From Bacteroidota bacterium (lineage in GTDB: Bacteria; Bacteroidota; Bacteroidia; AKYH767-A; OLB10): a DNA stretch of 64,000 bases. Positions 1-11,059 of the stretch are shown one piece after another. Within the stretch, counting starts at the first letter, position 1; each line of letters opens with the position of its first letter. Made by a program: the position numbers and the translations under genes. The notes below the pieces were generated by a model. That model was not told the origin of the DNA and made no database searches. It saw only the letters and a program-made list of their open reading frames with translations. The DNA lies in NCBI GenBank assembly GCA_016722525.1, contig JADKJB010000001.1, forward strand, positions 186,001 through 250,000. The letters are read 5' to 3'.

Positions 1-1807
1 GAGTTTCTGTTTTAATCATTTGTTTATTTCCAATACTTTACCTTACCTTTTTTAATTTTACCTACGATCCAACCAATGTTCCCAGATTTTTAGTGCTTTC
101 AGTCTTTCTGCTTGGGGCAGTTTGGCTTCTCAAAGATTTTGCTGAAAAATCAATTGCTGTTAAATTTGTCAATTTAGCTCTGATTGGATTTTATGCATGG
201 AGTTTACTATCATTGACCTGGTCTTTGAGTGGCAGTGAATCGATTTTCCAAACACAAAAACATTTCATTTTTGTACTTTCTATTTTCCTGTTTAGTTCGT
301 TGATTAAAAAAACAGCAATATCCCAATCTATATATCCAGATCATTAATTTTTCTGGTTCCCATTATTTTATTCGTATTTATCAAAGAACTTAATGTGGCT
401 TTACATAAGAATACTTTTGACCAGTACACGATGTACCTGTTGCCCGGATTATCGGCTCACAAAAATCTTTTATCGGCTTACTTGTTTTTTATGTCCTCAT
501 TTTTTATTCTGGGTTATTTCACTGATTATTCGAAATGGAAAAAATTTTATCTTCCATCATTTGTAGTTGTTTTTACCATTATTTTAATCCTTCTTACACG
601 GGCTGTTTTTGTTGCATTTTTATCTTTTGTTCTTGTTTCCCTATTTTCTGCATGGTATATCAAGTTTAAAACAAAGACAAAAATTAAATTAGAAGGCTGG
701 AAAAATTTAGTTGTCGCTATTGGAATAAGCTTTGCGCTATTTATCACTTTCTATGCATCATTTTCCAAAACCGAATACGCTGCTCAACAAGCTAATCCTG
801 CCGGATATATGGAATCGACAACTGCAAATGAACGATTCGCATTGTGGTATTACTCGGCCAAAATGTTTATAAAATATCCGATTGCAGGGGTGGGTTCAGG
901 TAACTGGAAAATGGTGTTACCAGAACAAAGCCTGAAAGGAGTTTATAGAGCACAATACGAAAATTTGGTTTTTCTACAGCCACACAATGATTACCTGTGG
1001 ATACTATGTGAGTTAGGTATTATCGGTTTATTACTATATGTAATACCTCTGATTCTGATATTCAATAGAGCTATTAAAACACTCTCAGAAGTAAATAATG
1101 CCAAACAACTGACACTACTTTTTCTAATCAGCACGGTAGCGGGATGGGCAACCATTTCGATATTTGATTTTCCCAAAGAACGAACTGAACTAATTCTTTT
1201 TTCAGGAACTTGTTTAGGATTGATTTACGGATTTTCTAAAAACGAAACCGAAAAAATACTATTTCATATTCCATGGAATATTTTTAGAACAGGAATAACT
1301 TTATTTTTAATTTTAAATATAGTGATCGGTTTATATCGGTTGTCAGGAGAAAAACATTTTATGGCACTGTCTAAATACCAAAAACTAAACAATCTGGAAT
1401 TAGTTATAACTGAAGCAAAGAAAGCAAAAAAACATTTTATGCAGATGGATCCATTTACATCACCATTTGATCTTTATATTGCAAGAGCCCATGCAGCAAG
1501 AGGAAGAACGGATTTAGCTTTTGAATCCTTCGAAAATGCCTTAGCAATTAACCCTAATTCATATGGTTGTCTGAATAATTTTGCCGGAACGTTAGCTAAA
1601 GCCGGACAATACGATAAAGCCATACCACTCTACCTTCGTGCTCAATCTATTTATCCTGATCTGGAAGATGGAATGTTTAATATCAGCTACACCTACACTC
1701 AGACAAAGCAATATGATTTAGCTGAAGAGTGGGTGCAAAAGGTGAAGAAAAACACGACAAGAAAAGACGCCTATTTAATTAAAATTGAGGAACTGCGTAA
1801 ACGTTAA
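1..1807 (+). CDS. O-antigen ligase/polymerase family protein with C-terminal TPRs (5' partial, frameshifted)
   Basis: Multi-pass inner-membrane protein of the Wzy/WaaL O-antigen ligase type, expected to polymerise or ligate surface polysaccharide. The frame is open from base 3 with no start in the window, so the gene begins upstream. One frame runs to the stop at 345-347. The rest runs in another frame to 1807, and the two join without a gap near 325-340 (the second frame reads SLIFLVPIILFVFIKELNV through the junction), which indicates a one-base indel. The long central periplasmic loop carries the usual features (FIKYPIAGVGSGNW, then LQPHNDYLWILCELGIIGLL). The last 110 or so residues are TPR-like helices (GRTDLAFESFENALAINPNS). 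No other polysaccharide gene is visible because the window edge cuts the locus. Family assignment is good; the exact substrate is unknown. Confidence 0.8.
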
Positions 1808-2016
1808 GAGCTGGTCAAATTCAGTTAATTGATTCATTCTTTCAGCTGAACAAAATAAAATAAATCCAATTTAAAGTTCGATCTAGTATTACTTCCTAAT
1901 TATTAAGCACTTTCCTGTAGTTTATGAATTGTTCGAACTGAGTTCCAACTAGTGAAAACTAGGCTTGTCATTGCGCAAAAAAATTCGGAATTTTGTATAA
2001 ATTAAACCCACTTACC

Positions 2017-3153
2017 ATGGATGCTATTGCCACTCCTAAACCGGAAAGTAAAACTGTCGAAACCGGTGATTTCCTGCCACTAAATGGCACCGATTACATT
2101 GAATTTTATGTAGGTAACGCGAAACAGTCTGCCTATTATTACCAGGCTGCATTTGGTTTTGAACAGGTTGCATATTGTGGTCCTGAAACCGGCGTACGCG
2201 ACCGGGCGTCTTATGTGCTGCAACAAAACAAGGTCAGAATTGTGCTTACTACCCCATTGCAACCAGATTCACCTATTAATCAGCATATAACAAAACATGG
2301 TGATGGTGTTAAAGTACTGGCTTTATGGGTGGATGATGCTGAGTTATCCTGGAATGAAACCACGAAAAGAGGAGCAAAAAGTTATGAGGGCCCAAAAATC
2401 CTTAAAGATGAAAACGGAGAAGTAAAGGTCGCTTCTATTCATACTTATGGAGATACCATTCACACTTTCGTTGAACGGAAGAACTATAAAGGACCTTTCT
2501 TACCCGGCTTTGTTGCAACCAAAAGTAAATTCACTATTAAGTCGACAGGACTTCAATTTGTTGATCATTGTGTTGGCAATGTGGAATTAGGTAAGATGAA
2601 TGAATGGGTTCGTTTTTATGAAGAAGCGATGGGTTTTAAAACCATTATCACCTTTGATGATGAAGATATTTCCACAGAATATTCAGCCTTGATGAGTAAG
2701 GTTGTTTCCAATGGAAATGGGTATGTAAAATTCCCAATCAATGAACCGGCTGAAGGAAAGAAAAAATCTCAAATTGATGAATACCTGGATTTTTATAAGG
2801 GTCCTGGTGTTCAACACATTGCAATTATAACCAATAATATTATTGAAACTGTGACCGATCTCATCAGTCGTGGTGTAGAGTTTCTTTCTGTACCCAAAAC
2901 CTATTATGATACACTTTTGGACAGAGTAGGTAAAATTGATGAAGAACTTAGTGCTCTTAAAGATCTTGGAATTCTTGTAGATCGTGATGATGAGGGTTAC
3001 CTTCTTCAAATTTTCACCAAACCGGTTGAGGATCGCCCTACTCTATTTTTTGAAATTATTCAACGAAAAGGAGCTAAATCCTTTGGAAAAGGAAATTTCA
3101 AAGCACTTTTTGAAGCTATCGAGCGTGAGCAAGGGTTGCGAGGAAATTTATAG
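2017..3153 (+). CDS. hpd: 4-hydroxyphenylpyruvate dioxygenase
   Basis: Fe(II)-dependent cytosolic enzyme converting 4-hydroxyphenylpyruvate to homogentisate in tyrosine catabolism. The ATG at 2017 gives 378 aa, the normal family length; a TTG eight codons upstream is in frame but less likely. It has two vicinal-oxygen-chelate domains. The metal triad is visible as H184 (VDHCVGN), H267 (GVQHIAI) and E346 (FFEIIQRKG). The C-terminal gating helix region, with GKGNFKALFEAIEREQ, is intact. The gene stands alone, followed by a strong terminator. Homogentisate dioxygenase and fumarylacetoacetase, often near it in Bacteroidota, are not in this window. Confidence 0.97.
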   Translation: MDAIATPKPESKTVETGDFLPLNGTDYIEFYVGNAKQSAYYYQAAFGFEQVAYCGPETGVRDRASYVLQQNKVRIVLTTPLQPDSPINQHITKHGDGVKVLALWVDDAELSWNETTKRGAKSYEGPKILKDENGEVKVASIHTYGDTIHTFVERKNYKGPFLPGFVATKSKFTIKSTGLQFVDHCVGNVELGKMNEWVRFYEEAMGFKTIITFDDEDISTEYSALMSKVVSNGNGYVKFPINEPAEGKKKSQIDEYLDFYKGPGVQHIAIITNNIIETVTDLISRGVEFLSVPKTYYDTLLDRVGKIDEELSALKDLGILVDRDDEGYLLQIFTKPVEDRPTLFFEIIQRKGAKSFGKGNFKALFEAIEREQGLRGNL

Positions 3154-3185
3154 AAAGTACCCTTATTATAAATCAAGATATTAAG

Positions 3186-3215
3186 ATCCTCCGGTTGAAC
3201 CGGGGGATTTTTTTT
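3186..3215 (+). terminator. Rho-independent terminator of hpd
   Basis: An inverted repeat (ATCCTCCGGTT / AACCGGGGGAT, one G-U pair) with a very short loop is followed by an eight-T run. It lies 32 bases after the hpd stop codon. Confidence 0.85.
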
Positions 3216-3469
3216 GTTCAAACAACTTAGGCCAAAGATTATAATACAACCCGCCAATTTTGATACTGTAAGATTTGTTCAGAAATGTTCTTTTGGACCT
3301 ACTAAAATAAATTACTTTTTATTTGTATTTCTTTAATAATCAGTTATTTATAAGTTTAGTTTTGTTCGTGAAACATTTCATGTGAAACATATTTTGAGTG
3401 CATTTAAACGCCCATTTTGATTGAACCATTTGGTTAGTAGAGTCATATAAATAATATCACTCCTTCTGA

Positions 3470-5443
3470 ATGAGCAGAAAATTTAGAAACAGCCGCAGAC
3501 AAATTGGAAAACTAGGATTAAGGACTATTCTGGTCGTTTCCGTTGTGGCTGCCGGTAGCATTTTAACGGCTGCTCTTTTATTGATCAATATTTTTAGAGA
3601 CGAAAAAACGCTGGCAGATTCAAATCCAATGGTTGTTTCTGAAATTGAGGTATTTCAAGATCTTACTCCCGTCCTGAAAGGTGCATCCATGCAAAGTCTT
3701 CTAGGAATTAAGGTTGTGGTAAAAGGAAATGCTAAAAAACTGCAACTATCCTCCTTTCAATTCACAACTGTAGGCACTTCTCATCCAATTGAAAAAATAA
3801 TTATTAATACGCGACTTTGGAGCACTGGATTCCAAGCATATTTTTCACCAATTCGGCAATTAGGTGCCGCTTTACCTAATATTACTGAAGAAAACTTTAC
3901 TATGAATGCCGGAATACCATTGAGCGAAGGCGAAAACTATTTTTGGCTCACTTGTGATATTGGAGATAAAATCGCGGGAAAAGAACTGAAAATAAGAACG
4001 GGTTTAGTCACAACAGTAATAGGAACACTCACTTTTGAACCTGATCGAATTACACAACAAGGTTCAAAAAGGATTGTAAACAACCAGCCCTATTTCTCGA
4101 TTTCCAATGGTGATATTTCTGCCATTGACAAATGGAGCACAACGCGCGACGGATCGGGAAGACACCCACAATCATTTAGTGAAAACGGAGCTACATTTTG
4201 CATTCAAGCCGGACATATCCTTACAAATACTTTAAATGCTTGTTTACCTGCATTAATAATTGAAAGAAATGGAGTTTTAAGATCATCCACATCCATCAAA
4301 GCCGAATACGTTGATATTCAAGCGGGGGGGACTTTCATTCAGCAAAAAGAGGTGCTAGCTCCTAATAGTCTGAACAAATTTATAATTCGCAATAATGGCA
4401 ACTTTATACAGCTGCACTCAGGGGCTCTTCCCGGAAAGGTGAAACAGTTTGAGCCCTATTCAACTGTTACATTGAACAATTACAGTTACCAAACATTTGA
4501 GCTACCAATCAGCTGGGGGAACCTGGTTATTGATACAAAAGATTCCAATCCTGTTGACTTTTCAAATTGCTTTCGAACAATCAGAGGAGACCTTGAAATT
4601 CGTGCAACCGGTACTGAAGGATATTTGTATACTTCATCAAGTGATACGATTCAAATTTCAGGAAGTCTCTATATTAAAGGGGGGAGATTGGCACTTGCTC
4701 CAGGTGGTAATGAAACAACATTAATTGTAAAAAAGGATTTCATTTTAGACAAGGGTTGGTTTTCAGATTTATTGCCGAACAAGCAGGGCAACGGAAAAGT
4801 AAAGTTTTTTGTTGGTTCTCTGGTTTATTTAAAATCAGGGAACTTTAAAATGACAGGCAAAGAATCGGAAATGTACTTCACAAAAAACAAGGTCACTTAT
4901 AGTCAAAGCGAAACTGTGGTGATATTGCCGGATGTAACAATAATGGAAAACAGCGCTCTTACAATTGCAGGAAAAAAAATGGGGATATTCCCAACGGGAA
5001 AACAACTTCATATCATGAAAGATGCAATTCTGAATACCTGTGTTTCAATTGTTGAAGGTGAGGGGTTATTGTTTGTAGATGATTTTGCAACACTATCAAC
5101 AGAACATCAGGAAGGAATAAATTCGATTGGCTTAAAGGGATGCATTCGAACAGCCAAGAGGTACTATAGTTCAAAAGCAAATTATGCATTTGTTGGTGCA
5201 ACCACCCCTCAATATTCAGGAATATTTAAAACAATGCCCCAATCTGAAACAATGAATAATTTAGTTATTTCAAAAGCACGAATAACAGACGTTGTAATTT
5301 TAGAACAACCGGTTTTAGTTAAAGGGAGATTGTTGCAACACAAAGGCAACATTAATAAAAATTCATTTGCTCTTGATCAGGGAGAAAAAAGAAACTGCTA
5401 TTGCAACACCTTGAATTCTGAGTTAGCAAGCATACTTTTATAA
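3470..5443 (+). CDS. Membrane-anchored or secreted beta-rich surface protein, probably 3'-truncated
   Basis: A 657-aa protein with a basic N-terminus and one strong hydrophobic segment (about residues 18-42), so it is exported or membrane-anchored. Residues of about 55-195 resemble the N-terminal domain found in BNR-repeat neuraminidases and other Bacteroidota surface proteins (SEGENYFWLTCDIGD, then KELKIRTG). The remainder is beta-rich with no catalytic motif I recognise, ending in a segment of the type ILEQPVLVKGRLLQHKGNI that normally continues further. No T9SS sorting domain is present. The last 15 codons run antisense over the 3' end of mqnA and look unlike the rest. A deletion or frameshift near 5375 that removed the true C-terminus is likely. 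Function unknown. Confidence 0.6.
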   Translation: MSRKFRNSRRQIGKLGLRTILVVSVVAAGSILTAALLLINIFRDEKTLADSNPMVVSEIEVFQDLTPVLKGASMQSLLGIKVVVKGNAKKLQLSSFQFTTVGTSHPIEKIIINTRLWSTGFQAYFSPIRQLGAALPNITEENFTMNAGIPLSEGENYFWLTCDIGDKIAGKELKIRTGLVTTVIGTLTFEPDRITQQGSKRIVNNQPYFSISNGDISAIDKWSTTRDGSGRHPQSFSENGATFCIQAGHILTNTLNACLPALIIERNGVLRSSTSIKAEYVDIQAGGTFIQQKEVLAPNSLNKFIIRNNGNFIQLHSGALPGKVKQFEPYSTVTLNNYSYQTFELPISWGNLVIDTKDSNPVDFSNCFRTIRGDLEIRATGTEGYLYTSSSDTIQISGSLYIKGGRLALAPGGNETTLIVKKDFILDKGWFSDLLPNKQGNGKVKFFVGSLVYLKSGNFKMTGKESEMYFTKNKVTYSQSETVVILPDVTIMENSALTIAGKKMGIFPTGKQLHIMKDAILNTCVSIVEGEGLLFVDDFATLSTEHQEGINSIGLKGCIRTAKRYYSSKANYAFVGATTPQYSGIFKTMPQSETMNNLVISKARITDVVILEQPVLVKGRLLQHKGNINKNSFALDQGEKRNCYCNTLNSELASILL

Positions 5444-6180
5444 TTCAAAAACAGCTCCATTCCTTTTTTCATTTCTTCAGTAAATTCATATCGAAGACTA
5501 TTCATCAGATAAGACTTGGTGCCGCAGAAAAAGTTGGGCTCTTTTTCTAATTTATCCACAACTTCTTGAATATTTTTTATTCCATAAGCTAAGGAAATGT
5601 CAAATAACTTCAGAAAGTCCTGATCAATATTTTTATTACTAACCCAACAAGCGAACACAAAAGGAAGTCCTGTAAATTTTTTCCATTCTTCCGACAAATC
5701 ATAAACAAAGGGGTAGTTTTTCTGTAACTGTAAAGAACGATCTCCAATAACAAGGCCTGCTATTGCACCACCTATGTGGTCTTCAAATCCTGATTGCGCT
5801 TCCGTCCAAACCGGATTTATTTTCCAATAAAATTTGGCAAGCACTTTAATAAGATTTACGGAAGTTACAGAATGAAAATCAAGCAGAACGGTTTTAATTT
5901 TTTCCAATGGGACAGAACTCAATAACGTAACTGATTTAACAGGTCCATCAGCACCAATGCACCATTTAGAAATTCTTTTGGCATTTGGAATATCAATAAT
6001 AGCAGCCACAGGCACCAATCCAATGTCGGCCTTTCCCGAAATTAATTTTTCCGCACAAACAGAGGGAATATCAAGACTTAATTCCAGTCTTCCTGAAAAA
6101 TCATGTTGATTAATTCCGTGAACAAAAGGTGCGGAATTCAAATAGGACACGCAAGAAACTTTTACTATGTGCTGATTCAT
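5398..6180 (-). CDS. mqnA: Chorismate dehydratase MqnA (futalosine menaquinone pathway)
   Basis: Catalyses dehydration of chorismate to 3-[(1-carboxyvinyl)oxy]benzoate, the first step of the futalosine route to menaquinone. The 260-aa length fits the family. The periplasmic-binding-protein-like fold is recognisable from VSYLNSAPF at residues 10-18, then IGLVPVA, DGPVKSVTLLS, LDFHSVTSV, GLVIGDRS, and LSEEWKKFTGLPFVFACW. It ends in TAG. holA lies immediately upstream on the same strand with a one-base gap, so the two are probably cotranscribed. No other mqn genes are in the window. Confidence 0.95.
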   Translation of the reverse strand: MNQHIVKVSCVSYLNSAPFVHGINQHDFSGRLELSLDIPSVCAEKLISGKADIGLVPVAAIIDIPNAKRISKWCIGADGPVKSVTLLSSVPLEKIKTVLLDFHSVTSVNLIKVLAKFYWKINPVWTEAQSGFEDHIGGAIAGLVIGDRSLQLQKNYPFVYDLSEEWKKFTGLPFVFACWVSNKNIDQDFLKLFDISLAYGIKNIQEVVDKLEKEPNFFCGTKSYLMNSLRYEFTEEMKKGMELFLNYKSMLANSEFKVLQ

Positions 6181-6181
6181 T

Positions 6182-7263
6182 TTAGGATTTCAATGCGGAT
6201 TGAGGATGTATAATTTTATAAACAAGTTCTTTCAACAAATCGTTTTCATTAGTGCTTAGATTATTTACACCTTTTGAACGCAAATCATATTCATGTAACA
6301 AAGAAATCACATGAATGGCTGCAGGAAGTGGAAAATTTCTTGCAGCGATATCATAATCCTTCATAAAAAAGGGATTTACTCCCAAGGCAGCTGCGAGGTT
6401 AACACCAGGTTTACCTTTGAAAATATGATATGAAATGATTTTATTGAAGAACCCATTCAATGTAGAAACAGTGAGAACAAAAGGATTATTTTTCGGATTA
6501 GCACCAAAGTAATTAATAATACGGTTCACCTTTAATAAATCTCTTTTCGAAATGGCGGTTTGCAATTCAAAAACATTAAAATCTTTACTGATTCCAATAT
6601 TTTTTTCAATCAAAGTAGCGTCTATTTCCGCCCCTTTAGGGATATTTATCATCAACTTATCTAACTCATTCGAAACTTTTGACAAGTCGGTTCCCAGATA
6701 TTCTGCAAGTAAATCAGAAGCATCTTCTTTTATTTTAAACCCTTTTGATTTTACATAACCAGTGACCCAGGCTGCTATTTGATTATCATAAAGTTTTTTT
6801 GATTCAAATGCAACAGCACTTTTTTCTACATTTTTTCCGGTTTTAGTTCGCTTGTCAAGTTTTTTATATTTGTAACAAAACACTAACAAAGTTGATTTCT
6901 GCGGTTTCGACAAATAACTCATAAAAGGATCTGATTCATCAAAATCCTTATCATCATCATCATCAGAGGCTTTTTTTCTTTTGAACAGGTCTTTGATGTC
7001 CTGCGCTTCTCGAACAATAACCACCTGATAGTTCGACATCATCGGGTATCGCTTTGCATGACTGAGAATAGTACTAATATCTACATCGCGGCCATAAAGA
7101 ACAGTTTGATTGAATTCCTTTTCCATATCAGAAAGAACAGAATTCTCTATAACTTCTGAAAGTTGATCGATAAAATAAGGTTCCTCACCATGAAAAAGTA
7201 GATGGGATGATAAACTTTATTCTTTAAATCCTTTAAAATAGCTTCAAAAGTTTGAGCTGCCAT
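6182..7263 (-). CDS. holA: DNA polymerase III subunit delta (frameshifted near the N-terminus)
   Basis: Clamp-loader subunit that opens the sliding clamp during replication. An uninterrupted 314-codon frame starts at 7126. The ATG at 7263 gives the expected N-terminus (MAAQTFEAILKDLKNKVYHP) in another frame, reaching IYFF at a run of five A (7193-7197, plus strand). One more A there restores HGEEPYFIDQLSEVIENSVL and joins the two parts into 360 aa, a normal length. Family features follow: FNVFELQTAISKRD, then KIISYHIFKG and FFMKDYDIAARNF. An acidic low-complexity insert (DDDDDKDFDESD) lies in the middle of the N-terminal domain. The gene is essential, so the break is most likely a sequencing error. 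Confidence 0.9.
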
Positions 7264-7268
7264 TATTA

Positions 7269-8039
7269 TTAAAATTTCAAATGCTTGACTGTCAATCCAT
7301 TATTTATCAATTCATTTAATGAATCAATACCAATCTTAAGGTGATCCTACACAAAATTAGTAGTTACTTTAGAATCACTCTCAGCGGTTTTAACACCGTC
7401 AGGAATCATGGGCTGATCGGAAACCAGCAACAGGGCACCACAAGGGATTTTGTTAGCGAAACCGGTCACAAAAATCGTTGCTGTTTCCATATCAATGCCC
7501 ATACATCGTGTTTTCTGCAAATAAGCTTTAAATTCCTTATCGTGTTCCCAAACCCTTCTGTTGGTGGTATAAACAGTACCGGTCCAATAGTCTTTTCCAT
7601 GATTTCTAATAGTTGTTGAAACTGCCTTTTGAAGACTGAAAGCGGGCAGTGCAGGTATTTCGCGTGGCATATAATCATTCGAGGTTCCCTCACCACGGAT
7701 AGCAGCAATGGGCAAGATAAGATCTCCAAGTTTGTTTTTTTTCTTTAACCCTCCACATTTGCCCAAAAAAAGACATGCTTTAGGTTGAATGGCAGAAAGC
7801 AAATCCATCACAGTTGCTGCATTCGCACTACCCATTCCAAAATTTATAATAGTGATGCCTTTTGAGGTTGCATTAGGCATAGGTCGGTCTTTGCCAACGA
7901 CCTGAACTTTATGCAGTTTGGCAAACATTTCAACATAATTGCTAAAATTCGTTAATAAGATATACTTACCGAATTTATCAAGAGCATTTCCAGTGTACCT
8001 GGGAAGCCAATTGGCTACAATTTCCTTTTTATTTTCCAA
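7269..8039 (-). CDS. amn: AMP nucleosidase (in-frame TAG near the C-terminus)
   Basis: Hydrolyses AMP to adenine and ribose 5-phosphate in purine salvage. The phosphorylase-fold signature is clear: INFGMGSANAATVMDLL, then LFLGKCGGLKKK, GEGTSNDYMPREIPALPAF, MGIDMETATIFVTGFANKI and LLVSDQPMIPDGVKT. The frame is interrupted by TAG at 7347-7349. The same frame then continues with DHLKIGIDSLNELINNG and VKHLKF to a TAA at 7269, matching the normal family C-terminus. Homologues usually have Glu at the TAG position. A base substitution or sequencing error is likelier than a real truncation, because the downstream frame is perfectly conserved. Full length is 256 codons. Confidence 0.92.
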
Positions 8040-8113
8040 AATCTGTCAAATTAAATGTGATTGTTTTCCAAAAGTCAGAATGACTTAATTAACTTAGCGA
8101 CCGCACATTAAAT

Positions 8114-8555
8114 ATGAATGAACTGAATCTTCCCACCTTCCCCTTTCGTATCAGAACTTCCGGGCAAAGTAAGGAAATTTTTGATTCATTGCGGAGAAAA
8201 TACGTAAGGTTAACTCCGGAAGAATGGGTTAGACAGCACTTTATCATGTATATCAGAAACGTACTTAGTTATCCCTCCGGCTTCATTTCAGTAGAAAAAG
8301 CATTGCTTGTTAACACAAAAAGCAGACGAACTGATATTGTTATCCATGAAAAATCAGGACAACCCTGGATGATAATTGAATGCAAAGCTCCTTCAGTGAA
8401 TATTGATGAAAAAACCTTCTATCAGGCGGCAAATTATAACCACACCTTAAAAGTAAAATATCTGGTGGTAACCAATGGCATCAAACATTTTTTGTTGCAA
8501 ATTTGAAAATGGAAGTTTCAATTTTATTGAAGGTTTTCCTGATTACAATGATTAA
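8114..8555 (+). CDS. HsdR N-terminal-domain protein (stand-alone, frameshifted at the 3' end)
   Basis: A short protein related to the nuclease-fold N-terminal domain of type I restriction R subunits. Sequence shows the PD-(D/E)xK pattern: RRTDIVIHEKSGQPWMIIEC, with D and E-x-K (ECKAP) as the probable catalytic residues, and the downstream QAANYNHTLKVKYLVVTNG. The first frame stops at 8506. One T too many in the run at about 8488-8493 explains this, since the alternative frame gives HFCCKFENGSFNFIEGFPD to a TAA at 8553-8555, about 146 aa, the usual length for this Bacteroidota family. No hsdM, hsdS or helicase domain is nearby, so it is not a restriction system by itself. Its role is unknown. 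Confidence 0.8.
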
Positions 8556-8581
8556 TAAAATAGCTTGTAAAAAAATAATTT

Positions 8582-10995
8582 ATGAAAATAATCAAATGGG
8601 TTTTTATTTCCATTTTAATACTCATCATCGGTAGTATTTCCATCGTCTTTTTATACCTGCAAAGCTCTCGTCCGGTTTATCATGGTGAAATTCACACCAA
8701 GGGGAATGATCAGGATATAAAAATTTACTTTGATCATTTCGGTATACCCCACATATATGCAAGCAATGAACATGATGCCTATTTTGCTTTGGGTTATGTT
8801 CAGGCACAAGAGCGTCTATTCCAAATGGAGCTATTGAGGAGAGTAGGATCAGGAAGACTTTCAGAAGTTTTTGGGAAAGACCTCATCCAAGTGGATGCAT
8901 TTTTCAGAACACTTGGAATAAATAAAGCTGCAAAAGAAACCGCTGCAATTTTTTTTACAAAACCTGAAGAACAATGGCAAAAAGATGCTTTGTCTTATAT
9001 TGATGGAATCAATGCTTTCATGTTCCAGGGTGCTACTCCTCCTGAGTTTTTGATGTTAGGCATTCCCAAAGTAAAATTTGCGCCGGAAGATATTTACTTA
9101 ATAACGGCTTATATGTCGTTCAGTTTTGCCGAGGCATTAAGAACTGATCCTATTCTTGATAAAATATTGAAAGAGCATGGAAATAATTATTTAAGTGTAT
9201 TTTTTTCAGGTACCGACTCCACAAAAACTACCAACTCTATTTCCAGCATTAAAAATACAGTCAGTGATAAAACAGAGATTGCTTTTTTTGTCGATGAACT
9301 ACTTTCAAAACTTCCAGTAGCACCTTGGTTAGGAAGTAATGCATGGGTCATTGCTCCATCACACTCAACAACAGGTGGGGTGCTTCTTGCCAATGATACT
9401 CATATTGGCTATCAGCAGCCTGCAGTTTGGTTTGAAGCGCATCTGGAATATCCCGGATTTAGTTTATACGGAAATTATCTTGCAGGATTGCCTTTCCCAC
9501 TGGTAGGTCACAACAGAAATTCTTCATGGGGACTTACCATGTTTGAAAACGACGACATGAATCTTTACAGAGAAATGGCAGATGAAAAAAATTCAGATCG
9601 CTATAACTACAAAGGCACATGGGAAAATTTTAAAACCAGGGATGAAATAATTAAAGTAAAAGGGTTGCCTGACACCACTATTACCATCAGGGAATCTATT
9701 CATGGCCCAATCATCAACGATGTAATGGAAAGCCTGGATGAAAGCGAAAAAAATCCTATTGCACTTTGGTGGACTTATACCCGTTTCCCGGGGACTGCAC
9801 TAAAAGTAACTTATGATTTATCAAATGCAAAAGACATGGAAGATGGGCGCAAAGCAGCTGCTGCAGTGAATGCTCCCGGATTAAATATACTTTTGGAGAT
9901 ACGAAGGGAAACATTGCATGGTGGGCAGCAGCGAAATTACCCATATATAGAGAAGGCTTGAATACAAAATTGATATTAGATGGCAGTTCAGGGGCGGATG
10001 ATATTTCGGGTTATTATGAATTTGAAAACAACCCTCAATCGGAAAATCCTCCTGAGGGAATACTCTATTCTGCAAATGGCGGACCGGATACCATTCTGGG
10101 AATTCCATACCCCGGTTATTATGCTCCTATGGATCGTTCCAAGCGACTCAAACAATTGTTATTTTCACGAGATAAGTGGTCATTAGAGGATATAAAATTG
10201 GTGAGTACAGATGTTACTTCTTTAACTCAACCGTTGAATGCTAAAATTATTATGGCTGTACTTGCTAATGAACCAATATTAAGTAGCTCTAATGTTCATA
10301 GGGAGGCCGCTCAGCTTCTGAATAATTGGTCGGGAAGTCATTTGCTTCGCGACACTACACCAACCATTTATTACAAGTTATTATCCCACATTTTTGAAAT
10401 GGCAATGATAGATGAATTGGGTGAAAAAAATTACAATACTTTAGTAAATACACACTTGGTTAAAAATGCCTACTCGAATTTTCTTGCTAATAACGATTCA
10501 CCGTGGTGGGATAACTTAGCAACCAAAGATAAAAAAGAAACGAGACTGGATATTTTTAAAGAGGCTTATAGCAAAACAATTGCTGAACTACAAGCCAGTT
10601 CGGGTGACCTCACTAATTGGTCATGGGGAGGAGTTCATACTTTGGAACATGCACACCCAATGGGAAAAATGGAACCTTTTGATAAGATTTTTAATGTTGG
10701 ACCATTTCCTGTTAAGGGAGGTATTGAAACGATTAACAATGCCGGATTTGCTTTAAATACAAGTGGCAAGTATTCCGTTTCCTATGGACCTGCTATGAGA
10801 ATTATTATTGACATGAAAAATGTGGATGAGGGTGTTAGCGTATTGCCAACGGGTCAGTCGGGGCATTTGAGAAGTCCTCATTATGATGATCAGGCCATTT
10901 TATTTAATGTCGGCATGTTTCGTCCTATGCTAATGAATAAAATTGTAATTGAAAAAACCAGCACTACTATTCTGACGCTCAAGTCGATCAAATAA
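8582..10995 (+). CDS. Penicillin acylase family protein (Ntn-hydrolase), frameshifted
   Basis: Exported N-terminal-nucleophile hydrolase that cleaves an amide such as a beta-lactam side chain or an acyl-homoserine lactone; the natural substrate cannot be told. One membrane segment spans residues 5-27. The alpha-chain region has GIPHIYASNEHDAYFALGY and QAQERLFQMELLRR. The autocatalytic cleavage site is at LGSNAW, with Ser252 the predicted nucleophile of the beta chain, followed by LLANDTHIG and GHNRNSSWGLTM. The frame breaks near 9890-9898 (T run). The upstream frame ends at 9961, while the downstream frame, already open with GDTKGNIAWWAAAKLPIYRE, continues to 10995. The joined product is about 804 aa, typical of the family. 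Confidence 0.93.
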
Positions 10996-11059
10996 AATTG
11001 AAAAGTATAAAAATTGGAATCAACCGTATTAATAATAAGTTACTGAAGAAAGCAACCTC

